Shown here in pieces: positions 14,057 through 22,131 of a stretch of 24,716 nucleotides of DNA. The notes under the pieces were generated by a model. That model was not told where the DNA came from and ran no database searches. It was given only the letters and a program-made list of their open reading frames with translations. The position numbers and the translations under genes were made by a program. This DNA comes from JAKAXG01 sp035702985 (GTDB taxonomy: Bacteria > Actinomycetota > Acidimicrobiia > Acidimicrobiales > Palsa-688), in assembly GCA_035702985.1 (NCBI GenBank), contig DASSZD010000068.1, positions 1 to 24,716 on the forward strand. The letters run 5' to 3'. Each line of letters starts with the position of its first letter. The stretch's first letter is position 1.

Positions 14057-14923
14057 ATGGTCGCAGAATCGGCTTCGGCGCCGACGGCGCAGCACGGCGA
14101 CCACACCGACCGGGTGGTGGCGGCTTTCGCTCCCGGCGACCGCCTGGCCGTGGTCCTGCGTGCCGCCGTCCGTCATCTGCACGCCTTCGTGGAGGAGGTG
14201 GGTCTGACCCCGGAGGAGTGGATGGCGGGCGTCCGGTTCCTGACCGAGGTGGGCGCCCGCTGCGACGACGTCCGCCAGGAGTTCATCCTCCTGTCCGACG
14301 TGCTGGGGGTGTCCTCCCTGGTGGAGCTGGTCAACGTCTCCGACGTGCAGGGCGCGTCGCCGGCTACGGTGCTCGGCCCTTTCTACGTGGAGGACAGCCC
14401 GGCCGTATCCCAGGGCGGAACCATCGTGTTCGACCCGACTACCGGCGGCGAACCGCTCGCTGTCACCGGCACGGTCGCCGACCTGGCGGGGCGCCCGGTG
14501 GCCGGCGCGACGGTGGACGTGTGGCAGGTGCAGCCCGACGGCCGCTACGACATAGAGGTGGACCCCGGCCGCCGGAACCTGCGGGGCCGGCTGACCACCG
14601 ACGACGCCGGGCGCTTCTCGTTCCACACGGTCCGGCCGGTCGACTACACCATCCCCGCCGACGGCCCCGTGGGCTCGCTGCTGCAGGCGGCCGGCCGCCA
14701 CCCGTGGCGGCCCGCCCATCTCCACGTGGCCGTCACCGCCGACGGCTACCGGCGCCTGGTCACCCACCTGTTCGACGCCGCCTCCGCCTACCTCGACAGC
14801 GACGCGGTCTTCGCCGTCCGGGACGGCCTGGTCACCGACCTGAGCGGCCCGGCCGCCCACTTCGACTTCGTGCTGGCCCCGGCGCCGGGCGGTCCGGATC
14901 ATCGGAGTTCGGGCCTCTGCTAG
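14057..14923 (+). CDS. Intradiol ring-cleavage dioxygenase (catechol or hydroxyquinol 1,2-dioxygenase)
   Basis: Predicted 288-residue non-haem Fe(III) enzyme that opens a catechol-type ring between its two hydroxyls, using O2. An all-helical N-terminal dimerisation domain (about 1-100) precedes the catalytic barrel, which begins at VLGPFYVEDSP. The four iron ligands are visible: Y164 (PDGRYDIE), Y197 (VDYTIPADGPVG), H221 and H223 (HPWRPAHLHVAV). LRGRLTTDDAGRFSFHTVRP and THLFDAASAYLDSDAVF are also typical, and the wording is closest to hydroxyquinol 1,2-dioxygenases as I remember them. Catechol or chlorocatechol remain possible substrates. The ATG has GGGAGGGAG upstream. No other ring-degradation gene is nearby, so the pathway context is missing. 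Confidence 0.92.
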   Translation: MVAESASAPTAQHGDHTDRVVAAFAPGDRLAVVLRAAVRHLHAFVEEVGLTPEEWMAGVRFLTEVGARCDDVRQEFILLSDVLGVSSLVELVNVSDVQGASPATVLGPFYVEDSPAVSQGGTIVFDPTTGGEPLAVTGTVADLAGRPVAGATVDVWQVQPDGRYDIEVDPGRRNLRGRLTTDDAGRFSFHTVRPVDYTIPADGPVGSLLQAAGRHPWRPAHLHVAVTADGYRRLVTHLFDAASAYLDSDAVFAVRDGLVTDLSGPAAHFDFVLAPAPGGPDHRSSGLC

Positions 14924-14950
14924 GGTAAAAAGTCCTGGTCAGCGCATCAC

Positions 14951-15023
14951 GGGCCCGTAGCTCAGCGGTCAGAGCAGGGGACTCATAATCCCTCGGTCGT
15001 GGGTTCGATCCCCACCGGGCCCA
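14951..15023 (+). tRNA. tRNA with CAU anticodon, probably tRNA-Ile2 (lysidine-modified)
   Basis: A full cloverleaf folds: acceptor GGGCCCG/CGGGCCC, D-stem GCTC/GAGC, anticodon stem GGGGA/TCCCT with loop CTCATAA (anticodon CAT at 14984-14986), variable CGGTC, T-arm GTGGG-TTCGATC-CCCAC, and discriminator A. CCA is not encoded (ACCC follows). CAU can mean elongator Met, initiator Met or Ile2. Paired C at positions 4 and 5 of the acceptor stem and the CTCATAATCCCTCGGTC context resemble tRNA-Ile2, the substrate of TilS; initiator features are absent. A TAGGGT at 14921-14926 could be its -10 box. Confidence 0.95.
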
Positions 15024-15061
15024 CCCGTCCGGCCACTGCCCCGAGGCCGAATTCAAGCCTC

Positions 15062-15083
15062 GTTCACCCTCCATTCATCTTGA
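15062..15083 (+). promoter_or_regulatory. PHO-box-like direct repeats upstream of the phosphate symporter gene
   Basis: Two adjacent 11-nt units, GTTCACCCTCC (15062-15072) and ATTCATCTTGA (15073-15083), match the actinobacterial PhoP direct-repeat unit GTTCACC plus four variable bases. A further partial unit TGTCACC lies in the same 11-nt register at 15095-15101. The site is about 80 bp upstream of a phosphate:H+ symporter gene, so control by PhoP under phosphate starvation is a reasonable inference. Confidence 0.6.
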
Positions 15084-15163
15084 GAGTGATCTCCTGTCAC
15101 CTGATCCCTGACCGGGTGTACGAATGGCGAAGTCCCCGTGAAGGGCCTGTATATGGTGGCCGC

Positions 15164-16657
15164 GTGGACCGAAATTCGATGACCTCGAAGCCGCTCTCCA
15201 GCAGCCCGGCGGCCCCGGCGGTCGGTACCAGGGCGCCCCTGAAGACAGTGAGCCACATCCTCGACGAGGCGCCCACCAGCCGGTTCCACCGGCGGGCCGT
15301 GGTGGTCTCGGGCATGGGCTTCTTCACCGACGCCTACGACCTGTTCGTCATCTCCACCGTGGCCAGCCTGGTCCAGGGTCAGTGGCATCTGGACTCCACC
15401 CAGACCAGCTGGGTATCCGGGTCGACCATCCTGGCGGCGTTCTTCGGGGCCATGATCTTCGGTCGCATAGCCGACGTGCTGGGCCGCAAGGCCGTATACG
15501 CCGCAGTGGCCGTCATCATGATCGTGGGTGCCATCGCGTCGGCGCTGGCCCCCAACTTCATATTCCTGGTGGTGGCCCGCTTCGTGCTGGGTCTCGGCAT
15601 CGGCGGGGATTACCCGGTGTCGGCGGTGCTCATGAGCGAGTACTCCAACCGCAAGGACCGGGGCCGGCTGGTGGGCCTGGTGTTCTCGATGCAGGCCGCC
15701 GGCCTGATCGTCGGTCCCCTTGTGGCACTGATCCTCCTGTCGTCGGGTATCAGCCACGACGTCACCTGGCGGTTGCTGCTGGCCCTCGGCGCCGTGCCGG
15801 CCGCCGGGGTGGTGTACCTGCGGGCCAAGATGCCCGAGTCGCCCCGCTTCCAGGCCCGGGTGCGGGGCCAGGCCGGCCGGGCCGCCGCCGAGCTGCACCA
15901 GTTCGCGGGCGGGGCGGTGGACGCCACCGCCGCGTCCGAGGATGGCACCCGGCCCATGTCGCTGTCGCAGTTCCTGCGCAACCGGCGCATGCTCAAGCTG
16001 GTTCTGGGCACGGCCGGCGCCTGGTTCCTGTTCGACTACGCCTACTACGGCAACACCCTGTCGCTGCCCACCATCCTCAAGGACGTGTCGCCCCACGCCA
16101 GCATCGAGATGAAGCTGGCCTGGAGCCTGGGGATCTTCGTGGTGTTCGCCCTGCCCGGTTACCTGCTGGCCGTGGCCCGCATGGACCGGGTCGGCCACCG
16201 CCGCCTGCAGATCATCGGCTTCGCCGTCATGGCCGCCTGCTTCGTGGCCCTCGGCGTGTCGGGCACCCTGACCGGGTCGGTGGGAGGCTTCCTCGCCGTG
16301 TTCGGGCTCAGCTACCTGTTCACCGAGTTCGGGCCCAACACCACCACCTTCGTGCTGCCGTCAGAGGTCTTCCCGGTCAGCATGCGCACGACCGGGCACG
16401 GCATCGCCGCCGGGATCGGCAAGCTGGGCGCCTTCATCGGGGTGTTCCTGGTGCCGCAGCTCCAGAAGAGCATCGGGCTGAGCGGCATGCTGCTGGTGGC
16501 CGGTGCCGCCGCAGTGGTGGGCCTGATCGTGACCCTGGTGCTGCCGGAGCCGGCCCGGCGGACCCTGGAGGAGGTCTCCGGCGAGGACGAGGGCCGGATC
16601 GTTCCCCTGCCCACCGCCGCGACCTTCGGGGAGGCCGACAGCGCCCTTCCGGCGTGA
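15164..16657 (+). CDS. MFS inorganic phosphate:H+ symporter (PHS family)
   Basis: Predicted 497-residue permease with about twelve transmembrane helices. The PHS-family signature VVVSGMGFFTDAYDLFVIS forms the first helix. LGLGIGGDYPVSAVLMSEYS (helix 4 region) and MPESPRF follow, with a cytosolic loop before the second half. EFGPNTTTFVLPSEVFPVSM near helix 10 is also typical of phosphate symporters. It should import phosphate with protons across the cytoplasmic membrane. The GTG at 15164 was chosen because TATATG ends 8 nt before it and no Shine-Dalgarno sequence is seen; ATG 15179 is the alternative. PHO-box-like repeats upstream support the substrate assignment. Confidence 0.9.
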   Translation: MDRNSMTSKPLSSSPAAPAVGTRAPLKTVSHILDEAPTSRFHRRAVVVSGMGFFTDAYDLFVISTVASLVQGQWHLDSTQTSWVSGSTILAAFFGAMIFGRIADVLGRKAVYAAVAVIMIVGAIASALAPNFIFLVVARFVLGLGIGGDYPVSAVLMSEYSNRKDRGRLVGLVFSMQAAGLIVGPLVALILLSSGISHDVTWRLLLALGAVPAAGVVYLRAKMPESPRFQARVRGQAGRAAAELHQFAGGAVDATAASEDGTRPMSLSQFLRNRRMLKLVLGTAGAWFLFDYAYYGNTLSLPTILKDVSPHASIEMKLAWSLGIFVVFALPGYLLAVARMDRVGHRRLQIIGFAVMAACFVALGVSGTLTGSVGGFLAVFGLSYLFTEFGPNTTTFVLPSEVFPVSMRTTGHGIAAGIGKLGAFIGVFLVPQLQKSIGLSGMLLVAGAAAVVGLIVTLVLPEPARRTLEEVSGEDEGRIVPLPTAATFGEADSALPA

Positions 16658-16721
16658 GGCGCCCCGGCTCCTGCGGCCGGTGGATCGCTGCTTCGCCCGG
16701 TGACAGGACCGGCGCAGGGCC

Positions 16722-16883
16722 TCAGCCCTGGGTCCTGAGCCACCGCTCGGCCTCATCGGCCAGGCCCGACCCCGGGCCGGCCGGCGGCTGGGAGGTGACT
16801 TCGGTGCCCCGGCTCAAGCGGTGGAAGACGAACAGCAGCGCCGGGATCACCATGAACCCGACGGCGACATAGACGATCCCCAC
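16722..16883 (-). CDS. Putative 53-residue single-helix membrane protein
   Basis: The minus-strand frame from GTG (16883-16881) to TGA (16724-16722) encodes a hydrophobic helix (VGIVYVAVGFMVIPALLFVF), a short basic stretch HRLSRG, then a Pro/Gly-rich linker and an acidic-basic end (LADEAERWLRTQG). GGCTGAGG lies close upstream as a possible ribosome binding site. It fills most of the otherwise empty gap between the phosphate symporter and the MmcQ gene, with which it is convergent and divergent respectively. The membrane-like composition supports reality, but there is no family match and no function. Confidence 0.55.
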   Translation of the reverse strand: MGIVYVAVGFMVIPALLFVFHRLSRGTEVTSQPPAGPGSGLADEAERWLRTQG

Positions 16884-16942
16884 GGCCTCAGCCTACGACC
16901 GGCGACCAGGTACGCCAACCCCGGCGCCGCCCAGCGCGGAGC

Positions 16943-16948
16943 TACGCT
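16943..16948 (+). promoter_or_regulatory. Candidate -10 box for a leaderless MmcQ/YjbR transcript
   Basis: TACGCT (TANNNT) ends 8 nt before the GTG start at 16957, and no ribosome binding site is present between them. This fits a transcript that starts at the start codon. Confidence 0.4.
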
Positions 16949-16956
16949 TCGGGCCG

Positions 16957-17343
16957 GTGGCTGCGGCCGAGTTGGAACGTCGAGTGCGGGCCCTGTGCCT
17001 GGCCCTGCCGGGCACCACCGAGAAGCTCAGCCACGGCGCCCCGGCCTTCTTCGCCGGCCGGCAGTTCGTGATGCTGTGGGCGTCCGGCCACCACGGCGTC
17101 GGGTTCCCCCACATGTGGTGCGCCGCACCTCCGGGAGCCCAGCAGGAGCTGATCGCCACGGAGCCCGAGAGGTTCTTCCGGCCCCCGTACGTGGGCACCC
17201 GGGGCTGGATCGGGGTGCGGCTCGACGGCCGGCTGGACTGGGACGAGATCGCCGCGATCTGCGAGGAGGCCTACCGCAGCGTGGCCCCGAAGAAGCTGGT
17301 GGCCCAACTGGACTCGCCGGGCCCGAAAGGCCCGGGGAGCTAG
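16957..17343 (+). CDS. MmcQ/YjbR-fold protein
   Basis: Predicted 128-residue soluble protein of the CyaY-like MmcQ/YjbR superfamily. The pattern runs VRALCLALPGTTEKLSHGAP, FAGRQFVMLWASG, then RFFRPPYVGTRGWIGVRLDG and WDEIAAICEEAYRSVAPKKL, matching the family's ALPxxxE..xHG.P.F...F, the PPYVGxxGW segment and a C-terminal helix ending in APKKL. Some relatives bind DNA; for most the role is unknown. The GTG start is preceded by a -10-like TACGCT 8 nt away. The length is normal for the family and nothing in the neighbourhood suggests a partner. Confidence 0.85.
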   Translation: MAAAELERRVRALCLALPGTTEKLSHGAPAFFAGRQFVMLWASGHHGVGFPHMWCAAPPGAQQELIATEPERFFRPPYVGTRGWIGVRLDGRLDWDEIAAICEEAYRSVAPKKLVAQLDSPGPKGPGS

Positions 17344-17442
17344 GGGAGGAGGCCGCTGCCGGGACCGGAGCCGGCGCCCGCACCTAGACTGACCCGCCCC
17401 CTCAGCGCCGCGGCGCGGCGCCAACCTTCAGGAGTCCCCGCT

Positions 17443-19101
17443 GTGAACGACAGCACCGGCGACCGGCCGGTCACCTTTGCCGACCTGCCCCTCCGAGCCG
17501 AACTGGTCCAGACCCTCACCGATCTCGGATACGAGGAGCCCACCCCGATCCAGATGGAAGCCATCCCCCGGCTGCTGGGAGGGCGCGACGTCGTGGCCCA
17601 GGCCGCGACCGGGACCGGCAAGACAGCTGCCTTCGCCCTGCCCATACTGGAGCGGCTGGCCGGCGCCGACCGGGGCCGGGACCCGGCCGCCCTCATCCTG
17701 GTCCCCACCCGGGAGCTGGCCATGCAGGTATCGGAGGCGGTCCACCGTTACGGCCGGCGGCTGGGGACCAGGGTGCTGCCGATCTACGGCGGTCAACCCA
17801 TCGGGCGGCAGCTCAGGTCGCTGGACTCGGGCGTGGACGTGGTGGTGGCCACACCGGGGCGGGCCGTGGATCATCTCAACCGGGGCACCCTGAGCCTGGC
17901 GGCGCTGGACATGACCGTCCTGGACGAGGCCGACGAGATGCTCGACATGGGCTTCGCCGAGGACCTCGAGACCATCTTCTCGGCCCTGCCCGAAGGCCGC
18001 CAGACGGTGCTGTTCTCCGCCACCATGCCGGCCCGCATCGAATCCGTGGCCCGCCGGCACCTCCGCGACCCGGAGCGGATCCGCATCGCCGACCCGGTCG
18101 CCGAGGAGGGGGAGGAGGCCCGGGTCCGCCACAGCGCCTATCTGGTGCAGCGGCCCCACAAGGCGGCCGCCCTGGGCCGGGTGCTCGACACGGAGATGCC
18201 CACCGCCACCCTGGTGTTCTGCCGGACCCGGGAGGTGGTCGACAACCTGACCGAGACCCTCAACGGCCGGGGCTACCGGGCCGAGGCCCTGCACGGCGGC
18301 ATGAGCCAGGAGCAGCGGGACCGGGTCATGGGCCGGCTGCGCAGCGGCACCGCCGACCTGCTGGTCGCCACCGATGTGGCCGCCCGGGGACTCGACGTGG
18401 AGCAACTGTCGCACGTGGTCAACTACGACGTCCCCGCCTCGGTCGAGTCCTACGTGCACCGCATGGGCCGGGTGGGGCGGGCCGGACGCGAAGGGGTGGC
18501 CATCACCCTGGCCGAACCCCGAGAGCACCGCATGCTCAAGACCATCGAGCGGGCCACGAAGCGGAAGATCAGCATCGAGAAGGTGCCGACCGTGGCCGAC
18601 CTGCGGGCCCGCCGCCTGGAGATGACCGGGGCGGCGCTGCGCGAGGCCATCCTGGAGGAGGGCCTGGACCGGTACCGGGTGGTGGTGGAGCCGCTGGCCG
18701 ACGAGTTCGACCCGCTCGATGTGGCTCTGGCCGCGGTCAGACTGTTCCACGACGCCACCGTCGGCGCCGATGACGACGAGAGCGACATACCGGAGGTGGC
18801 TCCGGGCGGTCCGCCCCGGGCCGGAGGACCCGGCCGGGACCGGTCGGGCCCGGCCCCGTCGGGGCCCACCACCCGGCTCTACATCAGCGTGGGCCGGGAC
18901 GCCAAGGTCCGACCCCAGGACCTGGTCGGGGCCATCACCGGCGAGACCGGCCTGCGGGGCCGCCAGATCGGGGCCATCGAGATAGCCCAGCGCTTCTCCC
19001 TGGTCGAGGTGCCGGCCGAGGCGGCCGACGAGGTGATCTCGGCGCTGCGGGTGGCCAAGATCCGGGGCCGCCGGGCCACCGTGCGCCGGGAGAAGTACTG
19101 A
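17443..19101 (+). CDS. deaD: DEAD-box ATP-dependent RNA helicase with DbpA-type C-terminal domain
   Basis: Predicted 552-residue helicase. All core motifs are present: Q-motif EEPTPIQMEAIP, Walker A AATGTGKT (54-61), PTRELA, TPGR, DEAD at 161-164, SAT in LFSATMP, ATDVAARGLDV and HRMGRVGRAGREG. After a linker rich in Pro/Gly, residues from about 478 form a DbpA-like RNA-binding fold (RLYISVGRDAKV, then GAIEIAQRFSLVEVP). It should unwind RNA duplexes in ribosome assembly or RNA decay, as CsdA/DeaD proteins do. The symbol is given by architecture. The GTG start has AGGAG 9 nt upstream, and TAGACT (17385-17390) is a candidate -10 box. It ends convergent with the SDR gene. Confidence 0.95.
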   Translation: MNDSTGDRPVTFADLPLRAELVQTLTDLGYEEPTPIQMEAIPRLLGGRDVVAQAATGTGKTAAFALPILERLAGADRGRDPAALILVPTRELAMQVSEAVHRYGRRLGTRVLPIYGGQPIGRQLRSLDSGVDVVVATPGRAVDHLNRGTLSLAALDMTVLDEADEMLDMGFAEDLETIFSALPEGRQTVLFSATMPARIESVARRHLRDPERIRIADPVAEEGEEARVRHSAYLVQRPHKAAALGRVLDTEMPTATLVFCRTREVVDNLTETLNGRGYRAEALHGGMSQEQRDRVMGRLRSGTADLLVATDVAARGLDVEQLSHVVNYDVPASVESYVHRMGRVGRAGREGVAITLAEPREHRMLKTIERATKRKISIEKVPTVADLRARRLEMTGAALREAILEEGLDRYRVVVEPLADEFDPLDVALAAVRLFHDATVGADDDESDIPEVAPGGPPRAGGPGRDRSGPAPSGPTTRLYISVGRDAKVRPQDLVGAITGETGLRGRQIGAIEIAQRFSLVEVPAEAADEVISALRVAKIRGRRATVRREKY

Positions 19102-19163
19102 GCGGCGATCTGACCGGCGCCGATCCGCCGTCGATGGCTGACGCCTGCGGCGGCCCCGTCTTC

Positions 19164-19910
<747 letters not shown>

Positions 19911-20056
19911 GTCCTGCCCCTCCTGCTCGTGTCCTCAGGGTCAGCCGATACTTTCCCGACCGGCACCCCGGCCGCAACCGGGAGCGGACACCGGGTCGGA
20001 CCCCGGCGCCCCCACCTGGCAGACTCGTCGCCCGTGGAACCAGGCCCGGCGACCCG

Positions 20057-20584
20057 ATGATCTCCCCGCCGGGGCGCGACCAGTCCTACCCGGGACGGCT
20101 ACCTCCCGTGCGGGAGCAGTGGGGTCGCCTGCGCCCGGCCACCCGGGTGGGGCTCTTAGCCGGCCCCCTCGTCGTCCTGGGCCTCATCGCCGTCGCCAGC
20201 CCGCCGGCCGCCGCCACGCTGGCCGTGCTGGCCGTGGGCATGGAACTGGCCACGGCCGTCTACATCAAGAACCGGACCGACCGCCACAACGCCGCCATCG
20301 ACCGGGGGGAGATCACGGTGGTGGCCGACCCGAACTTCGTGGACGCCGACCGGTCCCAGCTGCCCGCCGCGGTGACGGGCCGGCTGCAGCGGGACGGCAT
20401 GGGGCCCGACGACGTCGGCCGGGTGCGGCGCTTCGACGGGGGCTGGATAGTGAGGCGCCGCAATCCCCGCGACGTGGCCGTGGTGGTCGGCGACGACGGA
20501 GGATGGGCCCGCTTCGACCCCCGGCGGGTCACCGACCTGTGGGCCGTCGCCGAGTACCGGGCCGGGCGGGGCCGGGAGGACTGA
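20057..20584 (+). CDS. Hypothetical protein with two membrane helices
   Basis: Predicted 175-residue protein. Residues 1-27 are polar, then two hydrophobic helices span about 30-70 (VGLLAGPLVVLGLIAVAS and AAATLAVLAVGMELATAVYI). The remaining 105 residues are soluble and charged, with IDRGEITVVADPNF, VRRFDGGWIVRRRNPRDVAV and ARFDPRRVTDLWAVAEY. I recognise no family. No Shine-Dalgarno sequence precedes the ATG; a GTG-initiated eight-codon frame (20034-20060) overlaps it as ATGA. A strong hairpin follows the stop, so it is probably a single-gene unit. Confidence 0.72.
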   Translation: MISPPGRDQSYPGRLPPVREQWGRLRPATRVGLLAGPLVVLGLIAVASPPAAATLAVLAVGMELATAVYIKNRTDRHNAAIDRGEITVVADPNFVDADRSQLPAAVTGRLQRDGMGPDDVGRVRRFDGGWIVRRRNPRDVAVVVGDDGGWARFDPRRVTDLWAVAEYRAGRGRED

Positions 20585-20592
20585 GCCGGCGG

Positions 20593-20623
20593 CCCACCCG
20601 GGCGTCGGACCCGGCCGGGTGGG
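20593..20623 (+). terminator. Perfect 9-bp hairpin, probable terminator
   Basis: CCCACCCGG (20593-20601) and CCGGGTGGG (20615-20623) are exact complements around a 13-nt loop, beginning 8 nt after the preceding stop codon. No U-tract follows, which is common in this GC range. Confidence 0.6.
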
Positions 20624-20666
20624 GGCATGCCGGGTTCGCGGTGTTTGGGTGGGGCAATCTGGGAAC

Positions 20667-22025
20667 GTGCGCAATCCCATGTTCCTTGCCGACGAGCGCC
20701 TGATATCCCTCGTCTTCGGGTACTGCCGGGACCGGCTCGAGCTCGATCCGGTACCGCTCGACTTCTCGGCCGAGCGGGAGGAACTGGACCGGGCCCTGGA
20801 AGGGCTCATGACCGCCACCGGCAACGACCCGGAACGGGTGCTCGAGCTCTTCGCCGGGACCCTGGCCCCGGCGGTGATCTCCTGCGACAGCCCCCGGTTC
20901 CTGGCTTTCATCCCGGCCGCTCCGACCAAGGCGTCGCTGCTGTTCGACATGATCGTCTCCTGCTCGTCGCTGCAGGGGGCGTCCTGGCTGGAGGCGGCCG
21001 GGGCGGTGGCGGCCGAGAACCAGGCCCTGCGGGTCATCGCCGACATGGCCGGCCTGCCGGCGTCGGCCGGCGGGTGCTTCGTGTCGGGGGGCAGCGCCGG
21101 GAACCTGTCGGCGCTGGTCGTCGCCCGGGAGATGGGCCGCCACCGTCTGGGCCCGGACGGGCCGGCACGGCTGCGCATCGCCGTGAGCGACCAGGCCCAC
21201 TCCTCCGTGGCCAAGGCCCTGTCGGTCATCGGCGTCGATCCGTTCCTGGTGCCCACCCGGGGGCACCGCCTGACCGGCGAGGCGCTGGAGGCCGCCATCG
21301 GCGCCGACCCGGACCCCTCCACGCTGGTGGGGGTCGCCGCCACCGCCGGGACCACCAACGCGGGAATCATCGACGACCTGGCCGGGATCGGTGAAGTGGC
21401 CCGCCGGCGCGACCTGTGGTTCCACGTGGATGGGGCGTACGGCGGGGCCGGGCTGTTCGCGCCATCGGTCCGGGACAGATTCGCCGGCGTCGAGATGGCC
21501 GACTCGCTGGTCGTCGACCCCCACAAATGGCTGTTCGCCCCCTTCGACTGCGCCGCGCTCATCTACCGCAACCCGAACCTGGCCAAGGCGGTGCACACCC
21601 AGGACGCCAGCTACCTCGACGTCATCCACACCGACGCGGAATGGAACCCGAGCGACTACGCCTACCACCTGACCCGGCGGGCCCGGGGGCTGGCGTTCTG
21701 GTTCTCCCTCGCCGTCCACGGCACCGACGCCTACCGCCACGCGGTGCAGAGCGCCATCACCGTCGCCCGCCAGACCGCCGACCTCATCGCCGGTACGCCC
21801 GGCCTCAGCCTGGTGCGCGACCCGGACCTCTCGATCGTGCTGTTCCGCCGGATCGGCTGGGGCCCCGACGACTACGACGAGTGGTCGCGGCGGCTGCTCC
21901 GGGAACAGGTCGGGTTCGTGACCCCCACCAAATGGGAGGGAGAAACCGTCGCAAGGTTCGCATTTCTCCACCCGGACACGAACCTGCAAATCGTGAAGGA
22001 GATTCTGGACACCATGCTCAGCTAG
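20667..22025 (+). CDS. Group II pyridoxal-phosphate-dependent decarboxylase
   Basis: Predicted 452-residue PLP enzyme of the aromatic amino acid/glutamate decarboxylase superfamily. GGCFVSGGSAGNLSALVVAR (PLP phosphate loop), VSDQAHSSVAKALSVIG, WFHVDGAYGGAGLFAP (Asp contacting the PLP nitrogen) and VVDPHKWLFAPFDCA are all in order. K287 of the PHKW motif is the Schiff-base lysine. The substrate may be an aromatic amino acid, histidine or glutamate and cannot be fixed here. GTG 20667 was chosen over ATG 20679 because GGGAAC lies just upstream; they differ by four residues. Confidence 0.92.
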   Translation: MRNPMFLADERLISLVFGYCRDRLELDPVPLDFSAEREELDRALEGLMTATGNDPERVLELFAGTLAPAVISCDSPRFLAFIPAAPTKASLLFDMIVSCSSLQGASWLEAAGAVAAENQALRVIADMAGLPASAGGCFVSGGSAGNLSALVVAREMGRHRLGPDGPARLRIAVSDQAHSSVAKALSVIGVDPFLVPTRGHRLTGEALEAAIGADPDPSTLVGVAATAGTTNAGIIDDLAGIGEVARRRDLWFHVDGAYGGAGLFAPSVRDRFAGVEMADSLVVDPHKWLFAPFDCAALIYRNPNLAKAVHTQDASYLDVIHTDAEWNPSDYAYHLTRRARGLAFWFSLAVHGTDAYRHAVQSAITVARQTADLIAGTPGLSLVRDPDLSIVLFRRIGWGPDDYDEWSRRLLREQVGFVTPTKWEGETVARFAFLHPDTNLQIVKEILDTMLS

Positions 22026-22131
22026 CCTGGGCCCCACTTCCTTCTATTCTCGAATACGTAGTTGACTCCTTAGGCGCTCGGGACCTGTCGCCGATACCAC
22101 ACCGAGTGCTCACCCGGGAAGGGGACAGGCA

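Noticed and set aside
14832..15074. Minus-strand open frame reading WARWGSNPRPRDYES
   Set aside because: This is the well-known spurious translation of the antisense of a tRNA gene and is not a protein.
19103..19130. Hairpin CGGCGATC / GATCCGCCG between the helicase and SDR genes as a bidirectional terminator
   Set aside because: The arms pair only with a bulge and no U-tract follows on either side, so support is too weak for a feature.
22045..22067. TATTCT and TTGACT as a defined promoter for the S8 protease
   Set aside because: The two words are in the wrong order for one promoter, and no well-spaced partner box was found for either.
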